Shown: piece after piece, positions 54,229 to 62,154 of the stretch | Layout of the letters: the number at the start of each line of letters is the position of its first letter | How positions within the stretch are numbered: the stretch's first letter is position 1 | Source of the DNA: Streptomyces litmocidini | GTDB lineage: Bacteria > Actinomycetota > Actinomycetes > Streptomycetales > Streptomycetaceae | Reading direction: 5' to 3' | Length of the DNA stretch: 64,000 nucleotides | Assembly: GCF_014649755.1 (NCBI RefSeq) | Contig: NZ_BMTQ01000004.1 | Span: forward strand, 248,001 to 312,000 | Position numbers and translations under genes: made by a program | Notes under the pieces: model-generated | Databases searched by the model: none | What the model saw: the letters and a program-made list of their open reading frames with translations, nothing else | What the model was told of the DNA's origin: nothing

Positions 54229-55662
54229 TCAGCGTGATCGTCGCGGCAGCCCCGCGACGGCACCCACGACGGAGGTGGCGGCCAGGGCGAGGGCGGTCGC
54301 CCACAGCGCGTCGGCGGAGTCCTGAGCTCCGGTGTCCGCGTACCGGCCGAGGAAGAGGGTGCCGAACGTGGCGACGCCCACGAGCTGACCGAGCTGGGTG
54401 ACGGTGGCGAGCAGTCCGCTGGCGTCGGCCGCGTCCTCGGGACGTACGGTGGCCAGCGCCCCGGTCAGGGCAGGACCGAAGGCCAGCGAGATCCCCGCGC
54501 CGAGCGCGCCCAGGACCGGGTAGAGCCCCCAGCCGCCGGTGCCGCCGCCCGCGAGCAGCCCTCCGACGGCGAGGAGCGCCGCGGCCGCGAGCAGGAAGCC
54601 CGCCGGCACCAGCCCGCGGTGCAGCCGGGCGGGCCAGCGCCGCCAGGTCAGGCCGACGGCACCGAAGACGACGGCGGCGGGTCCGAAGGTGAGCCCGGCG
54701 CGCAGGGCGCTGTGGCCGAGGCCGCCCTGCAGGTGCAGGGTCAGGGTGAAGAGGAAGCCGGCGTTGACGCCCATGGCCACGGAGATCCGGAGGACGGCCC
54801 GCCCCATCCCGGGGGCGCGCAGCACGCGCGGGGCGATCAGCGGTGTGCCGCCGCGCCGGGCGAGCCGGGACTCGTAGGCGCCGAAGACGACGGCGAGCAG
54901 CAGCGAACCGCCGAGGGAGAGCCGGGACCACAGCGGCCAGTCCTGCTCCTGGCCGAGGACCAGGGGGACGGTCAGCAGGGACACGGCGGCGGCGAGCAGG
55001 AGCAGACCCGGCAGATCGAGGGCACGCGCACGCGTGGACCCGGCGCGGGCGTCGCGGGGCAGCACCCGGGCGCCGAGGACGAGCAGGGCGATCCCGAGGG
55101 GGACGTTGACCAGGAAGACCGGCCGCCAACCGGTGCCGAAGAGGTCGGCGCTGACCAGGACGCCGCCGGCGACCTGACCGGCGGCCGCGCCGGTGGCCAG
55201 GACCGCGGAGTAGGCGCTGAGGGCCCGGACCCGGCGCTCGCCCGTGAAGGTGCGCTGGATGAGGCTCAGCACCTGAGGGATCATCAGGGCCGATCCCGCG
55301 CCCTGCGCCAGCCGGAAGGCGATCAACTGTCCGGTGTCCGCGGCGAGTCCGCAGGCGAGCGAGGCGGCGGTGAACAGGGCGAGGCCGCCGAGGTACGCCC
55401 GCCGGTGGCCGATCAGGTCTCCGAGGCGGGCCCCGGTGATCAGCAACACCGCGTAGGTGACGGTGTATCCGGCGATGACGAGCTGGAGCGCCCCTCCGGA
55501 CGCGGAGAGCTCGGTCCGGATGGTGGGGGCGGCGACGTTGACGATGAAGACGTCGAGGAGCGCCATGAACTGGGCGGCGAGCACCGCTCCGAGCAGCAGG
55601 CCGGGGCGGTTGTCGGTGGCACGGTCTTTACTGGGTGCGGGACGTATCGCGGTCGAGGTCAT
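54229..55662 (-). CDS. MFS transporter, DHA2 (EmrB/QacA) type
   Basis: This 477-residue protein has about 14 helices. Motif D1 region is AQFMALLDVFIVNVAAPTIR, motif A is GARLGDLIGHRRAYLGGLAL, and motif C is YSAVLATGAAAGQVAGGVLV. It is a proton-driven exporter; the substrate is unknown. The ATG reads MTSTAIRPAPSKDR. It is divergent from an XRE/MmyB-like regulator across a 101-bp gap, repeating the organisation seen at 12.6-15 kb. The two exporters share only family-level similarity. Confidence 0.9.
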   Translation of the reverse strand: MTSTAIRPAPSKDRATDNRPGLLLGAVLAAQFMALLDVFIVNVAAPTIRTELSASGGALQLVIAGYTVTYAVLLITGARLGDLIGHRRAYLGGLALFTAASLACGLAADTGQLIAFRLAQGAGSALMIPQVLSLIQRTFTGERRVRALSAYSAVLATGAAAGQVAGGVLVSADLFGTGWRPVFLVNVPLGIALLVLGARVLPRDARAGSTRARALDLPGLLLLAAAVSLLTVPLVLGQEQDWPLWSRLSLGGSLLLAVVFGAYESRLARRGGTPLIAPRVLRAPGMGRAVLRISVAMGVNAGFLFTLTLHLQGGLGHSALRAGLTFGPAAVVFGAVGLTWRRWPARLHRGLVPAGFLLAAAALLAVGGLLAGGGTGGWGLYPVLGALGAGISLAFGPALTGALATVRPEDAADASGLLATVTQLGQLVGVATFGTLFLGRYADTGAQDSADALWATALALAATSVVGAVAGLPRRSR

Positions 55663-55712
55663 GCGAAGAGCGTGGCCGTGATCGGATACGGGTGACGAGA
55701 GCCCGCCGATGC

Positions 55713-55726
55713 TGGTACCGACACCA
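55713..55726. promoter_or_regulatory. Candidate operator TGGT-N6-ACCA of the second XRE/MFS pair
   Basis: TGGTACCGACACCA lies centrally in the 101-bp divergent gap and has the same arms and spacing as the site at 13.5 kb in the first pair. Confidence 0.4.
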
Positions 55727-55763
55727 CCTGGCAGCGGCGGCACGGGGACTCGACCATGGGGGT

Positions 55764-56657
55764 GTGACGATCGTGGCAGCGCTACCGACACAGCGCCGAC
55801 GGCGACCGGAACTGGCCGCGTTCCTGCGCAGCCGCCGGGCCAGGGTGACCCCGGAGGACGTGGGCATGCCGCCGGGGCTCCGCCGGCGCACCCCGGGGCT
55901 GCGCCGCGAGGAGGTCGCCCAGCTCTCCGGCGTCGGCGTCACCTGGTACACCTGGCTGGAGCAGGGCCGGCCGATCAACGCCTCCGCGCAGGTCCTCGAC
56001 GCGGTGGCCCGCACCCTCCGGCTCGACCGGCCGGAGCGCGAGCATCTCTACCACCTCGCCGAAGTGCCGTACGCCCCGGACCGGCCGGTCCCCGACATCC
56101 CGGAGGTGAGCCCGGAGATCCAGGGGATCCTCGACGCCCTGGACCCGCTCCCGGCGGTGCTCTACAACGCGCGGTACGACGTGCTGGCGACCAACTTCTT
56201 GTACGAGCGGCTCCTGATGCAGGACGGACCAGGCCTGGACACCGGCCCGTTCGGCATACGCAACGTGCTCTGGGCGCTCTTCACCGTGCCGGGGCCCAAG
56301 TGCCCGATGGTCGACCGGCAGCGGGAGCTGCCGCTGATGGTGGCCCAGCTGCGGGGCGCGTACGGCCGCCACGTGGGCGAGCCCGCCTGGGAGGAGTTCG
56401 TACGGCGCCTCACGGAGGCCAGCCCCGAGTTCGCCCGGCTCTGGCGCAGCGGTGACGTGGTCCCGCCCGGGACGCGGGTGAAGGTCTTCCGGCACGATCT
56501 GACGGGCGAGATCCGGCTGACCTCGGTCTCCCTCTCGGTCAACGGGATGCCGGAGTGCCGGATCGTGACGTACACGCCGAGCGACGAGGAGAGCCGTCGG
56601 GGGATCGAGATCCTGCGTGGGGCGAAAGGTGGCAGAACGACGGATCCCGCCCCCTGA
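55764..56657 (+). CDS. XRE-family regulator with MmyB-like ligand-binding domain (second copy)
   Basis: This 297-residue protein has a helix-turn-helix with LRRRTPGLRREEVAQLSGVG and TWYTWLEQGRPINASAQVLD, and a MmyB-like domain with YNARYDVLATNFLYERLL and ASPEFARLWRSGDVVPPGTR. It is a clear paralogue of the regulator at 12.6 kb, with near-identical helix-turn-helix recognition segments. The GTG start follows GGGGG closely. It is divergent from its MFS exporter and likely represses it. Its stop is within the terminator shared with the third tRNA-Ala. Confidence 0.88.
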   Translation: MTIVAALPTQRRRRPELAAFLRSRRARVTPEDVGMPPGLRRRTPGLRREEVAQLSGVGVTWYTWLEQGRPINASAQVLDAVARTLRLDRPEREHLYHLAEVPYAPDRPVPDIPEVSPEIQGILDALDPLPAVLYNARYDVLATNFLYERLLMQDGPGLDTGPFGIRNVLWALFTVPGPKCPMVDRQRELPLMVAQLRGAYGRHVGEPAWEEFVRRLTEASPEFARLWRSGDVVPPGTRVKVFRHDLTGEIRLTSVSLSVNGMPECRIVTYTPSDEESRRGIEILRGAKGGRTTDPAP

Positions 56658-56672
56658 CGGGGACGGGATCCG
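56641..56672. terminator. Bidirectional terminator between XRE gene and third tRNA-Ala
   Basis: CGGATCCCG-C-CCCC pairs with GGGG-A-CGGGATCCG, with one internal mismatch. It serves both the regulator gene (plus) and the tRNA (minus). It differs in sequence from the terminators of copies 1 and 2. Confidence 0.8.
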
Positions 56673-56679
56673 GTGACTG

Positions 56680-56752
56680 TGGAGCTAAGGAGAATTGAAC
56701 TCCTGACCTCCTGCATGCCATGCAGGCGCTCTACCAACTGAGCTATAGCCCC
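56680..56752 (-). tRNA. tRNA-Ala (anticodon GGC), copy 3
   Basis: Identical over 73 nt to copies 1 and 2. It lies about 4.1 kb from copy 2, in the same orientation. Flanking identity stops within a few bases, apart from CTGTGGA on the 3' side and TTGT on the 5' side shared with copy 2. Confidence 0.97.
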
Positions 56753-56855
56753 TTGTGTTCTTCGTGTTCTTCGCGCCGCGCGCTCCGAACAAGAAGAACT
56801 CTAGCCTGTGACCTGCCGGAAAGTGAAATCCGGGTCCGGCAGGCCGGTCATGGGC

Positions 56856-57509
56856 TCAGTCGTCGTCGCCGAGGACCGGCTCGGGCAGCGTGCCGGCGTT
56901 GTGCTCCATCAGGCGCCAGCCGCGCGCGCCCTCGCCGAGGACCGACCAGCAGCAGTTGGAGAGCCCGCCCAGGCTCTCCCAGTGGCCGGCCTCCAGGCCC
57001 AGGAGCCGGCCGATGGTGGTGCGGATGGTGCCGCCGTGGCTGACCACGACGAGCGTGCCGTCCTCGGGGAGCTTGTCCGCGTGCTCCAGGACCACCGGGG
57101 CGGCCCGGTCGGCCACCTCGGTCTCGAGCTCGCCGCCGCCCCGGCGCACGGGCTCCCCGCGCTTCCAGGCGGCGTACTGCTCGCCGTACCGCGCGACGAT
57201 CTCGTCGTGGGTCAGTCCCTGCCACTCCCCCGCGTACGTCTCGCGCAGGGCGGAGTCGTGGGCGACGGTGTGGCCGGTGATCGACGCGAGCTCCGCGGCG
57301 GTGGCCGCCGCCCGCTTCAGGTCGGAGGCCACGATGGCGTCCGGCTTGAGCGCGGCGAGCAGCCGTGCGGCCCGGCGTGCCTGGGCGACGCCGGTCTCCG
57401 TCAGCTCGATGTCGGTCGAGCCCTGGAAGCGGCGCTCCAGGTTCCAGGAGGTCTGGCCGTGGCGCCAGAGGACGATGCGGCGGCCGCTGCCGCCCTTGGT
57501 GGCGCTCAG
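56856..57509 (-). CDS. Histidine-phosphatase (phosphoglycerate-mutase-like) with apparent CTG start
   Basis: This 217-residue branch-1 histidine phosphatase has the catalytic motif IVLWRHGQTSWNLERRFQG near residue 12. The acid pair is in LRETYAGEWQGL, and the second His in VVVSHGGTIRTT. No ATG, GTG or TTG exists in frame upstream of the RHG motif. The only start able to include it is CTG (CTG AGC GCC ACC), overlapping the rsfS stop as CTGA. The frame is closed by a TGA three codons further up. The first standard start (a GTG 59 codons in) would lose catalysis. Substrate unknown; probably co-expressed with rsfS. Confidence 0.85.
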   Translation of the reverse strand: MSATKGGSGRRIVLWRHGQTSWNLERRFQGSTDIELTETGVAQARRAARLLAALKPDAIVASDLKRAAATAAELASITGHTVAHDSALRETYAGEWQGLTHDEIVARYGEQYAAWKRGEPVRRGGGELETEVADRAAPVVLEHADKLPEDGTLVVVSHGGTIRTTIGRLLGLEAGHWESLGGLSNCCWSVLGEGARGWRLMEHNAGTLPEPVLGDDD

Positions 57510-57970
57510 CTCAGCTCACCGTCCGGTCCCTCGGGAAGGCCGGAGCCGGCCTCGATGTCGGCGCCGGTCAGGGCGGCGTGCTCGGCGGCCTTGCCGCGGG
57601 TGTTCACGGCGTCCTCGGGCAGGTCGAGCTCGGGGCAGTCCTTCCACAGCCGCTCCAGGGCGTAGAAGACCCGCTCCTCGCTGTGCTGCACGTGGACGAC
57701 GATGTCGACGTAGTCCAGGAGGATCCAGCGCGCGTCGCGGTCGCCCTCACGGCGGACCGGCTTGGCGCCGAGCTCCTTGAGCAGCCGCTCCTCGATCTCG
57801 TCGACGATCGACTTGACCTGGCGGTCGTTGGGCGCGGAGGCGAGCAGGAAGGCGTCGGTGATCGACAGCACGTCGCTGACGTCGTACGCGATGATGTCGT
57901 GCGCGAGCCGGTCGGCGGCCGCCTGGGCGGCGGTCTTGACGAGCTCGATGGAACGGTCCGTAGCGGTCAC
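57506..57970 (-). CDS. rsfS: Ribosomal silencing factor RsfS
   Basis: The 154-residue protein binds uL14 and blocks 30S/50S joining under starvation. The RsfS motifs are ITDAFLLASAPNDRQVKSIV, then LGAKPVRREGDRDARWILLD and YVDIVVHVQHSEERVFYALE. The start GTG reads VTATDRSIEL, with GAAAG as a weak ribosome site. It follows the LCP gene by 83 bp and overlaps the phosphatase start. nadD-LCP-rsfS-phosphatase is the usual actinobacterial order, seen here intact. Confidence 0.96.
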   Translation of the reverse strand: MTATDRSIELVKTAAQAAADRLAHDIIAYDVSDVLSITDAFLLASAPNDRQVKSIVDEIEERLLKELGAKPVRREGDRDARWILLDYVDIVVHVQHSEERVFYALERLWKDCPELDLPEDAVNTRGKAAEHAALTGADIEAGSGLPEGPDGELS

Positions 57971-58053
57971 AAGCAGGCTTTCGTCGGCGGTCCAGTACCC
58001 CTCCAGGGTCTCACGGACCGCCGACGACCCCGTCGGTGTTTTCCGGGGCGCCC

Positions 58054-59751
58054 TTACCGGGGCCCCGGAACCTTGTAGTCCCGGCCCAGGACCACGGTGA
58101 CCGCGATCGTTCCCGAGGGCTTGCCCTTCCCGACGGAGGAGGCGGGCAGCCCCAGCGTCTTGGCCACCTCGACGGCCGTCGCCTTCTGGGCGTCGTCGCC
58201 GTAGAGGACCTGCGATTCCTCCCGGGTCTCCGCGTCGGCGCCGCCCACGAAGGTGAAGCCGCCGTTGATCAGGACGATCCGGGCCGCCTCGGCCGCCTTC
58301 TTGCCGGAGCCGTCCCGCACCGAGACCCGGGGGACCTCGCCCGCCTCGGGGGCGGTGACCTTGCCGCCCAGGATGTCCTTCACCACGCTGTCGCTCGCGC
58401 CCTCGGTCAGCGCGCCGTCCTGTCCCACCGGGAGCAGGGCCGTCTTGTAGTCGCCGATCTTGGCGTGCTCGGCGAGTCTGGCGAGGGAGGCGGCGAGGTC
58501 CTTCTCCGGGAGCGAGGGGTCGAGGATCTGCTGGAGGGTCTCGATGGTGACCGTGGCCGCCTCGGGGTCGCTGGAGAACTTGCGCAGCACCCCGTACATG
58601 ACCCCGCCGAAGCGCTGGAGCTGCTTGGCCTCGGCCTCGCCGGGCGCGCGGTAGGTGGCGTAGGCGACGGCGGCGCGGCCGTTGAGGGTCTGCTTCTCGC
58701 CCTTCCGGACCAGCGGTTCGGCGCCCTTCTTGGTGTCGGGGACGTCCGTGTCGGTGTCGATCTCGATGCCGCTGACGGACTCGACGAGGTTCTCCAGGTA
58801 GGGGGTGTCCAGCCGCCAGGTGCCGGTGATCTCCGTCCCGAGCAGGTTGCCGATCGCCTCCCGGGTGCCGCTGGAGCCGTCGTCCTCGACGGATTTCCCG
58901 AGGGTGGTCCCGGCGCCCTCGGCGTCGGCGACGACGACGGAGTTGGGGAGGAGGACCGTGGTGCCCTGGCGGGTGGTGGTGTTGTCCACGAGCAGGGCGG
59001 TGGAGGTGGTGCCGTGCTTGAGGTCGTGGAGGTGGACGACGATCGTGTCGCGCTGCTGCGGGCCGGTCGCGGCGTCCCCGCCCTTGCTCCCCGGTTCGGA
59101 CGAGCCGGGGAACAGGCCCGCCGACCAGAGGTAGCCGACGCCGCCCGCGACGGCGAGCACGAGGACGACGACGAGCGCGACGATCCGGTTGCGGCCGCGC
59201 CGTCTGGCTTCCTCCCGCCGCTCCGAGCGGCTCTCGGTGAACTTGAGCCAGTCGATGACGTCCTCGGAGTCCTCGTCGGGCTCCTCGATGAACGAGAACT
59301 GTTCCGTGCGGTACGCGCGGTCGTCCTCGTCCCGTCGCGGCGGGGCGGACCGCTCGGAGGCGGGGCGCTGGCCGGGTACTCCGGCCGGGGCCGCGACGGG
59401 GGCGGCGGGCGCGGGGGCCGCCTGGACGGGCGCGGGGGCGGGAGTCTGCGCGGGCTCGGGCTGGGCGGCCCACTGCTGTCCGGTGTCGTAGGACGGGTAG
59501 GCGTAGCCCTGCTGCCCGTAGGGGTCGTACTGCGGGGCCGGGCCCGGCTCCTGAGCGGGCTGCTGCTGGGCGTACGGGTCGTAGCCGTACGCCTGCTGCG
59601 ACTGCTGCTGCCCGGCGTACGGGTCGTAGTGCTGGGCGGGCTGCTGCTGATGCGTCTGCGGCTGCTGGTACACCGGCTGCCCGTACTCGTCGTAGCCGAT
59701 GATCTGCGGCTGCGGATAGTACGGGTCGTACGGGTGTTGCTGATCGTTCAC
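58054..59751 (-). CDS. LCP/LytR_C-family membrane protein (positional counterpart of S. coelicolor PdtA)
   Basis: The protein has 565 residues. Residues 1-110 are a Tyr/Gln/Pro-rich low-complexity region with repeated YDPY units. A membrane helix (IVALVVVLVLAVAGGVGYLW) leads to a LytR-CpsA-Psr-like domain (DTIVVHLHDLKHGTTSTALL, LNGRAAVAYATYRAPGEAEA) and a C-terminal LytR_C domain (ARIVLINGGFTFVGGADAET). LCP enzymes attach glycopolymers to peptidoglycan. The usual GSDSR and PRD catalytic segments are not evident (LLPNSVVV stands at the PRD position), so activity is uncertain. It lies between nadD and rsfS, the position of SCO2578 (PdtA) as I recall it. GTG start. Confidence 0.82.
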   Translation of the reverse strand: MNDQQHPYDPYYPQPQIIGYDEYGQPVYQQPQTHQQQPAQHYDPYAGQQQSQQAYGYDPYAQQQPAQEPGPAPQYDPYGQQGYAYPSYDTGQQWAAQPEPAQTPAPAPVQAAPAPAAPVAAPAGVPGQRPASERSAPPRRDEDDRAYRTEQFSFIEEPDEDSEDVIDWLKFTESRSERREEARRRGRNRIVALVVVLVLAVAGGVGYLWSAGLFPGSSEPGSKGGDAATGPQQRDTIVVHLHDLKHGTTSTALLVDNTTTRQGTTVLLPNSVVVADAEGAGTTLGKSVEDDGSSGTREAIGNLLGTEITGTWRLDTPYLENLVESVSGIEIDTDTDVPDTKKGAEPLVRKGEKQTLNGRAAVAYATYRAPGEAEAKQLQRFGGVMYGVLRKFSSDPEAATVTIETLQQILDPSLPEKDLAASLARLAEHAKIGDYKTALLPVGQDGALTEGASDSVVKDILGGKVTAPEAGEVPRVSVRDGSGKKAAEAARIVLINGGFTFVGGADAETREESQVLYGDDAQKATAVEVAKTLGLPASSVGKGKPSGTIAVTVVLGRDYKVPGPR

Positions 59752-59770
59752 CGGTGCCCCTCCCCGAAGC

Positions 59771-60376
59771 TCACTCGCCGCGGTACAGCTGGCGCTTGTC
59801 GATGTAGCGCACCACGCCGTCCGGCACCAGGTACCAGACGGGATCGCCCTGCGCGACCCTCACCCGGCAGTCGGTGGAGGAGATGGCGAGCGCGGGGATC
59901 TCGACGAGCGAGACCCCGCCCTTGGGCAGTCCGTCGTCGGTGAGGTCATGGCCCGGTCGGGTGACGCCGATGAAGTGGGCGAGCGAGAAGAGCTCCTCGG
60001 CGTCGCGCCAGGTGAGGATCTGCGACAGCGCGTCGGCCCCGGTGATGAAGAACAGGTCCGAGTCGCTGTTGAGCGACCGCAGGTCCCGCAGGGTGTCGAT
60101 GGTGTAGGTCGCGCCCCCGCGGTCGATGTCGATCCGGCTCACGGAGAACTGCGGGTTGGACGCCGTGGCGATGACCGTCATCAGATAGCGGTCCTCGGCC
60201 GCGGAGACGGCCTTGTGGCTCTTCTGCCACGGCTCCCCGGTCGGTACGAACACCACCTCGTCCAGGTGGAACAGGGCGGCGACCTCGCTGGCCGCCACCA
60301 GGTGTCCGTGGTGGATCGGGTCGAAGGTTCCGCCCATCACGCCGAGTCGGCGCTTGCCGCGCCCGCCAGTAGGCAC
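59771..60376 (-). CDS. nadD: Nicotinate-nucleotide adenylyltransferase
   Basis: This 201-residue enzyme makes deamido-NAD from NaMN and ATP in the cytosol. The nucleotidyltransferase motif is [20 protein letters not shown]. The ribose/phosphate site is [15 protein letters not shown], and the ISST motif is in [13 protein letters not shown]. The GTG start (VPTGGRG) was chosen because GGGAG lies 8 bases upstream; the ATG five codons earlier has no ribosome site. It lies 20 bp upstream of the LCP gene, which starts the nadD-LCP-rsfS-phosphatase operon. Confidence 0.96.
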   Translation of the reverse strand: MPTGGRGKRRLGVMGGTFDPIHHGHLVAASEVAALFHLDEVVFVPTGEPWQKSHKAVSAAEDRYLMTVIATASNPQFSVSRIDIDRGGATYTIDTLRDLRSLNSDSDLFFITGADALSQILTWRDAEELFSLAHFIGVTRPGHDLTDDGLPKGGVSLVEIPALAISSTDCRVRVAQGDPVWYLVPDGVVRYIDKRQLYRGE

Positions 60377-60443
60377 TTCCTGCTCTCCCATGCGTGCAGA
60401 GCCTACTGGCACGGCGGCGGACGCCGGATCAGCGGTCTCCGGT

Positions 60444-60605
60444 TCAGCGGTCGCGGTTGAAGCGGGTGGTGATCCACAGCAGCAGAAGCAGGGTGCCGAA
60501 GGCACCGAAGCCGGTGAGGTAGGGGCTGAGGCTTTCGTGGTTGCCGCCGTGCTCGGCGCCCTCGGCGAGGGTGACCAGGTGGGCGGCGGTGCTGTGGAGG
60601 CTCAT
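60444..60605 (-). CDS. 53-residue single-span membrane protein
   Basis: The frame reads [20 protein letters not shown], then a helix ([20 protein letters not shown]) and NRDR. Similar small membrane proteins occur just upstream of nadD in other Streptomyces genomes, as I recall. A His/Glu-rich N terminus faces one side. No known function. It is the first of two such small genes here. Confidence 0.7.
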   Translation of the reverse strand: MSLHSTAAHLVTLAEGAEHGGNHESLSPYLTGFGAFGTLLLLLWITTRFNRDR

Positions 60606-60688
60606 CTTCGGCAGACCTATCGATCGGGGGTGGGAGCGGAGACTTCGCGCACATCGTATGCGGGCGGTCGCGGCGCGCTCACGCCGAC

Positions 60689-60883
60689 TCAGGTGTTGGC
60701 GTCGCGGTCCGCGCCGTCGTCGTCGCCGGTGTCGTCGGTGCGATACCCGCGCAGCAGGAACCAGGCGAGCAGGACTCCGCCCACGAGCGAGACGAGCAGG
60801 ACGATCCGGAGCGTGTCGCCCAGCCCCTGCGGTGCGGCGGCGGCCGCGAGCAGGGCGGCTGCGGCGTCTGCGGTGTCCGGCAT
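60689..60883 (-). CDS. 64-residue single-span membrane protein
   Basis: This Ala-rich amphipathic N terminus (DAAAALLAAAAAPQGL) is followed by one membrane helix (LRIVLLVSLVGGVLLAWFLL) and a very acidic tail (TDDTGDDDGADRD). ATG start. It may be transcribed with the 53-residue membrane gene 83 bp downstream. No family recognised. Confidence 0.65.
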   Translation of the reverse strand: MPDTADAAAALLAAAAAPQGLGDTLRIVLLVSLVGGVLLAWFLLRGYRTDDTGDDDGADRDANT

Positions 60884-61011
60884 GTCGGTCGTGCCCTTCG
60901 GTCGTCCTCGGTGTCCTGGTTATCCACAGGCTCCGGCACACGGTAGCGCCACCGCCTACGCTGGGTTCAGTCAGGGGGACGAGCACCGACTCGTACGAAC
61001 AGGGGGCATCC

Positions 61012-62154
61012 ATGACCGAGAACGACCAGGGGAACGTGCCGAGCAGGCAGCGGAAGCGGTTCCCCGGCATCTCCTCGCGGGCCTACGAGCACCCGGCCGA
61101 CCGGTCGGCCCTCGTGGCGCTGCGGAAGCTCAGCGGCTTCGACACGGCCTTCAAGGCGCTCAGCGGACTGCTGCCGGAGCGCAGCCTGCGACTCCTCTAC
61201 CTCTCGGACTCCGTCCGGGTGAGCGACGCGCAGTTCAGCCACCTCAACGACATGCTGAGGGACGCCTGTTACATCCTGGACCTGGAGAAGGTCCCGCCGA
61301 TGTACGTCACCCAGGACCCGAAGCCCAACGCCATGTGCATCGGCCTGGACGAGCCGATCATCGTGGTCACCACCGGTCTGGTGGAGCTCCTCGACGAGGA
61401 GGAGATGCGGGCGGTCGTCGGTCACGAGGTCGGACACGCGCTCTCCGGGCACGCCGTGTACCGCACGGTCCTGCTCTTCCTCACCAGCCTTGCGCTCAAG
61501 ATCGCCTGGATCCCGCTGGGGACGGTCGCGATCACCGCGATCGTGACGGCGCTGCGCGAGTGGTTCCGCAAGTCGGAGCTCTCCGCCGACCGGGCCGGCC
61601 TCCTCGTCGGCCAGGACGTGCGGGCCTCGATGCGCGGTCTGATGAAGATCGCCGGCGGCAACCACCTGCACGAGATGAACGTGGACGCGTTCCTCGCCCA
61701 GGCCGACGAGTACGAGAAGTCCGGGGACCTGCGGGACTCGGTCCTGAAGATCCTCAACGTGCTGCCGCGCTCGCACCCCTTCACCACCGTCCGGGCGTCG
61801 GAGCTGAAGAAGTGGTCGGAGAGCCGCGACTTCCAGCGGATCATGGACGGGCACTACCCGAAGCGCTCAGAGGACAAGGACACCTCGGTCACGGACTCCT
61901 TCCGCGAGTCGGCCGGCCACTACGCCGACACGGTGCGGACCAGCAAGGATCCCCTGATGAAGCTGGTCGGGGACATAGCCGGTGGAGCCGGTGACCTGGC
62001 GGGCGATCTGGGCGGACGGCTGCGCAACCGGTTCGGCGGCGGCCCGGGCCAGAAGGCGGACGGCGGCCCCGCCCAGGACGGCAGGGGCACCGGGGGCGAG
62101 GCCGGGAACGGGACGACGGGCGACGGGGCCGGAAGCGGTCAGAGCGAGGGCTGA
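61012..62154 (+). CDS. M48-family (HtpX-like) zinc metallopeptidase
   Basis: This 380-residue protein has the zinc motif VVGHEVGHALSGHAVY (HExxH) and a downstream Glu in SELSADRAGLLV. One or two hydrophobic helices follow the motif (TVLLFLTSLALKIAWIPLGT, VAITAIVTALREW). The last 60 residues are a Gly-rich disordered tail (GTGGEAGNGTTGDGAGSGQS). It should be a membrane-associated quality-control protease. The ATG follows GGGGGC. It is convergent with the SCO2583-family gene, overlapping it by 16 bp. Confidence 0.92.
   Translation: MTENDQGNVPSRQRKRFPGISSRAYEHPADRSALVALRKLSGFDTAFKALSGLLPERSLRLLYLSDSVRVSDAQFSHLNDMLRDACYILDLEKVPPMYVTQDPKPNAMCIGLDEPIIVVTTGLVELLDEEEMRAVVGHEVGHALSGHAVYRTVLLFLTSLALKIAWIPLGTVAITAIVTALREWFRKSELSADRAGLLVGQDVRASMRGLMKIAGGNHLHEMNVDAFLAQADEYEKSGDLRDSVLKILNVLPRSHPFTTVRASELKKWSESRDFQRIMDGHYPKRSEDKDTSVTDSFRESAGHYADTVRTSKDPLMKLVGDIAGGAGDLAGDLGGRLRNRFGGGPGQKADGGPAQDGRGTGGEAGNGTTGDGAGSGQSEG

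Noticed and set aside
52320..56752. Integrative element between tRNA copies
   Set aside because: There is no integrase, excisionase or replication gene, and the repeats are whole tRNA genes rather than a 3'-end attachment duplication. Kept only as a possible recombination block.
57332..57332. GTG start for the histidine phosphatase
   Set aside because: It would remove the RHG catalytic motif and about 59 well-conserved residues. The upstream CTG explains the gene better.
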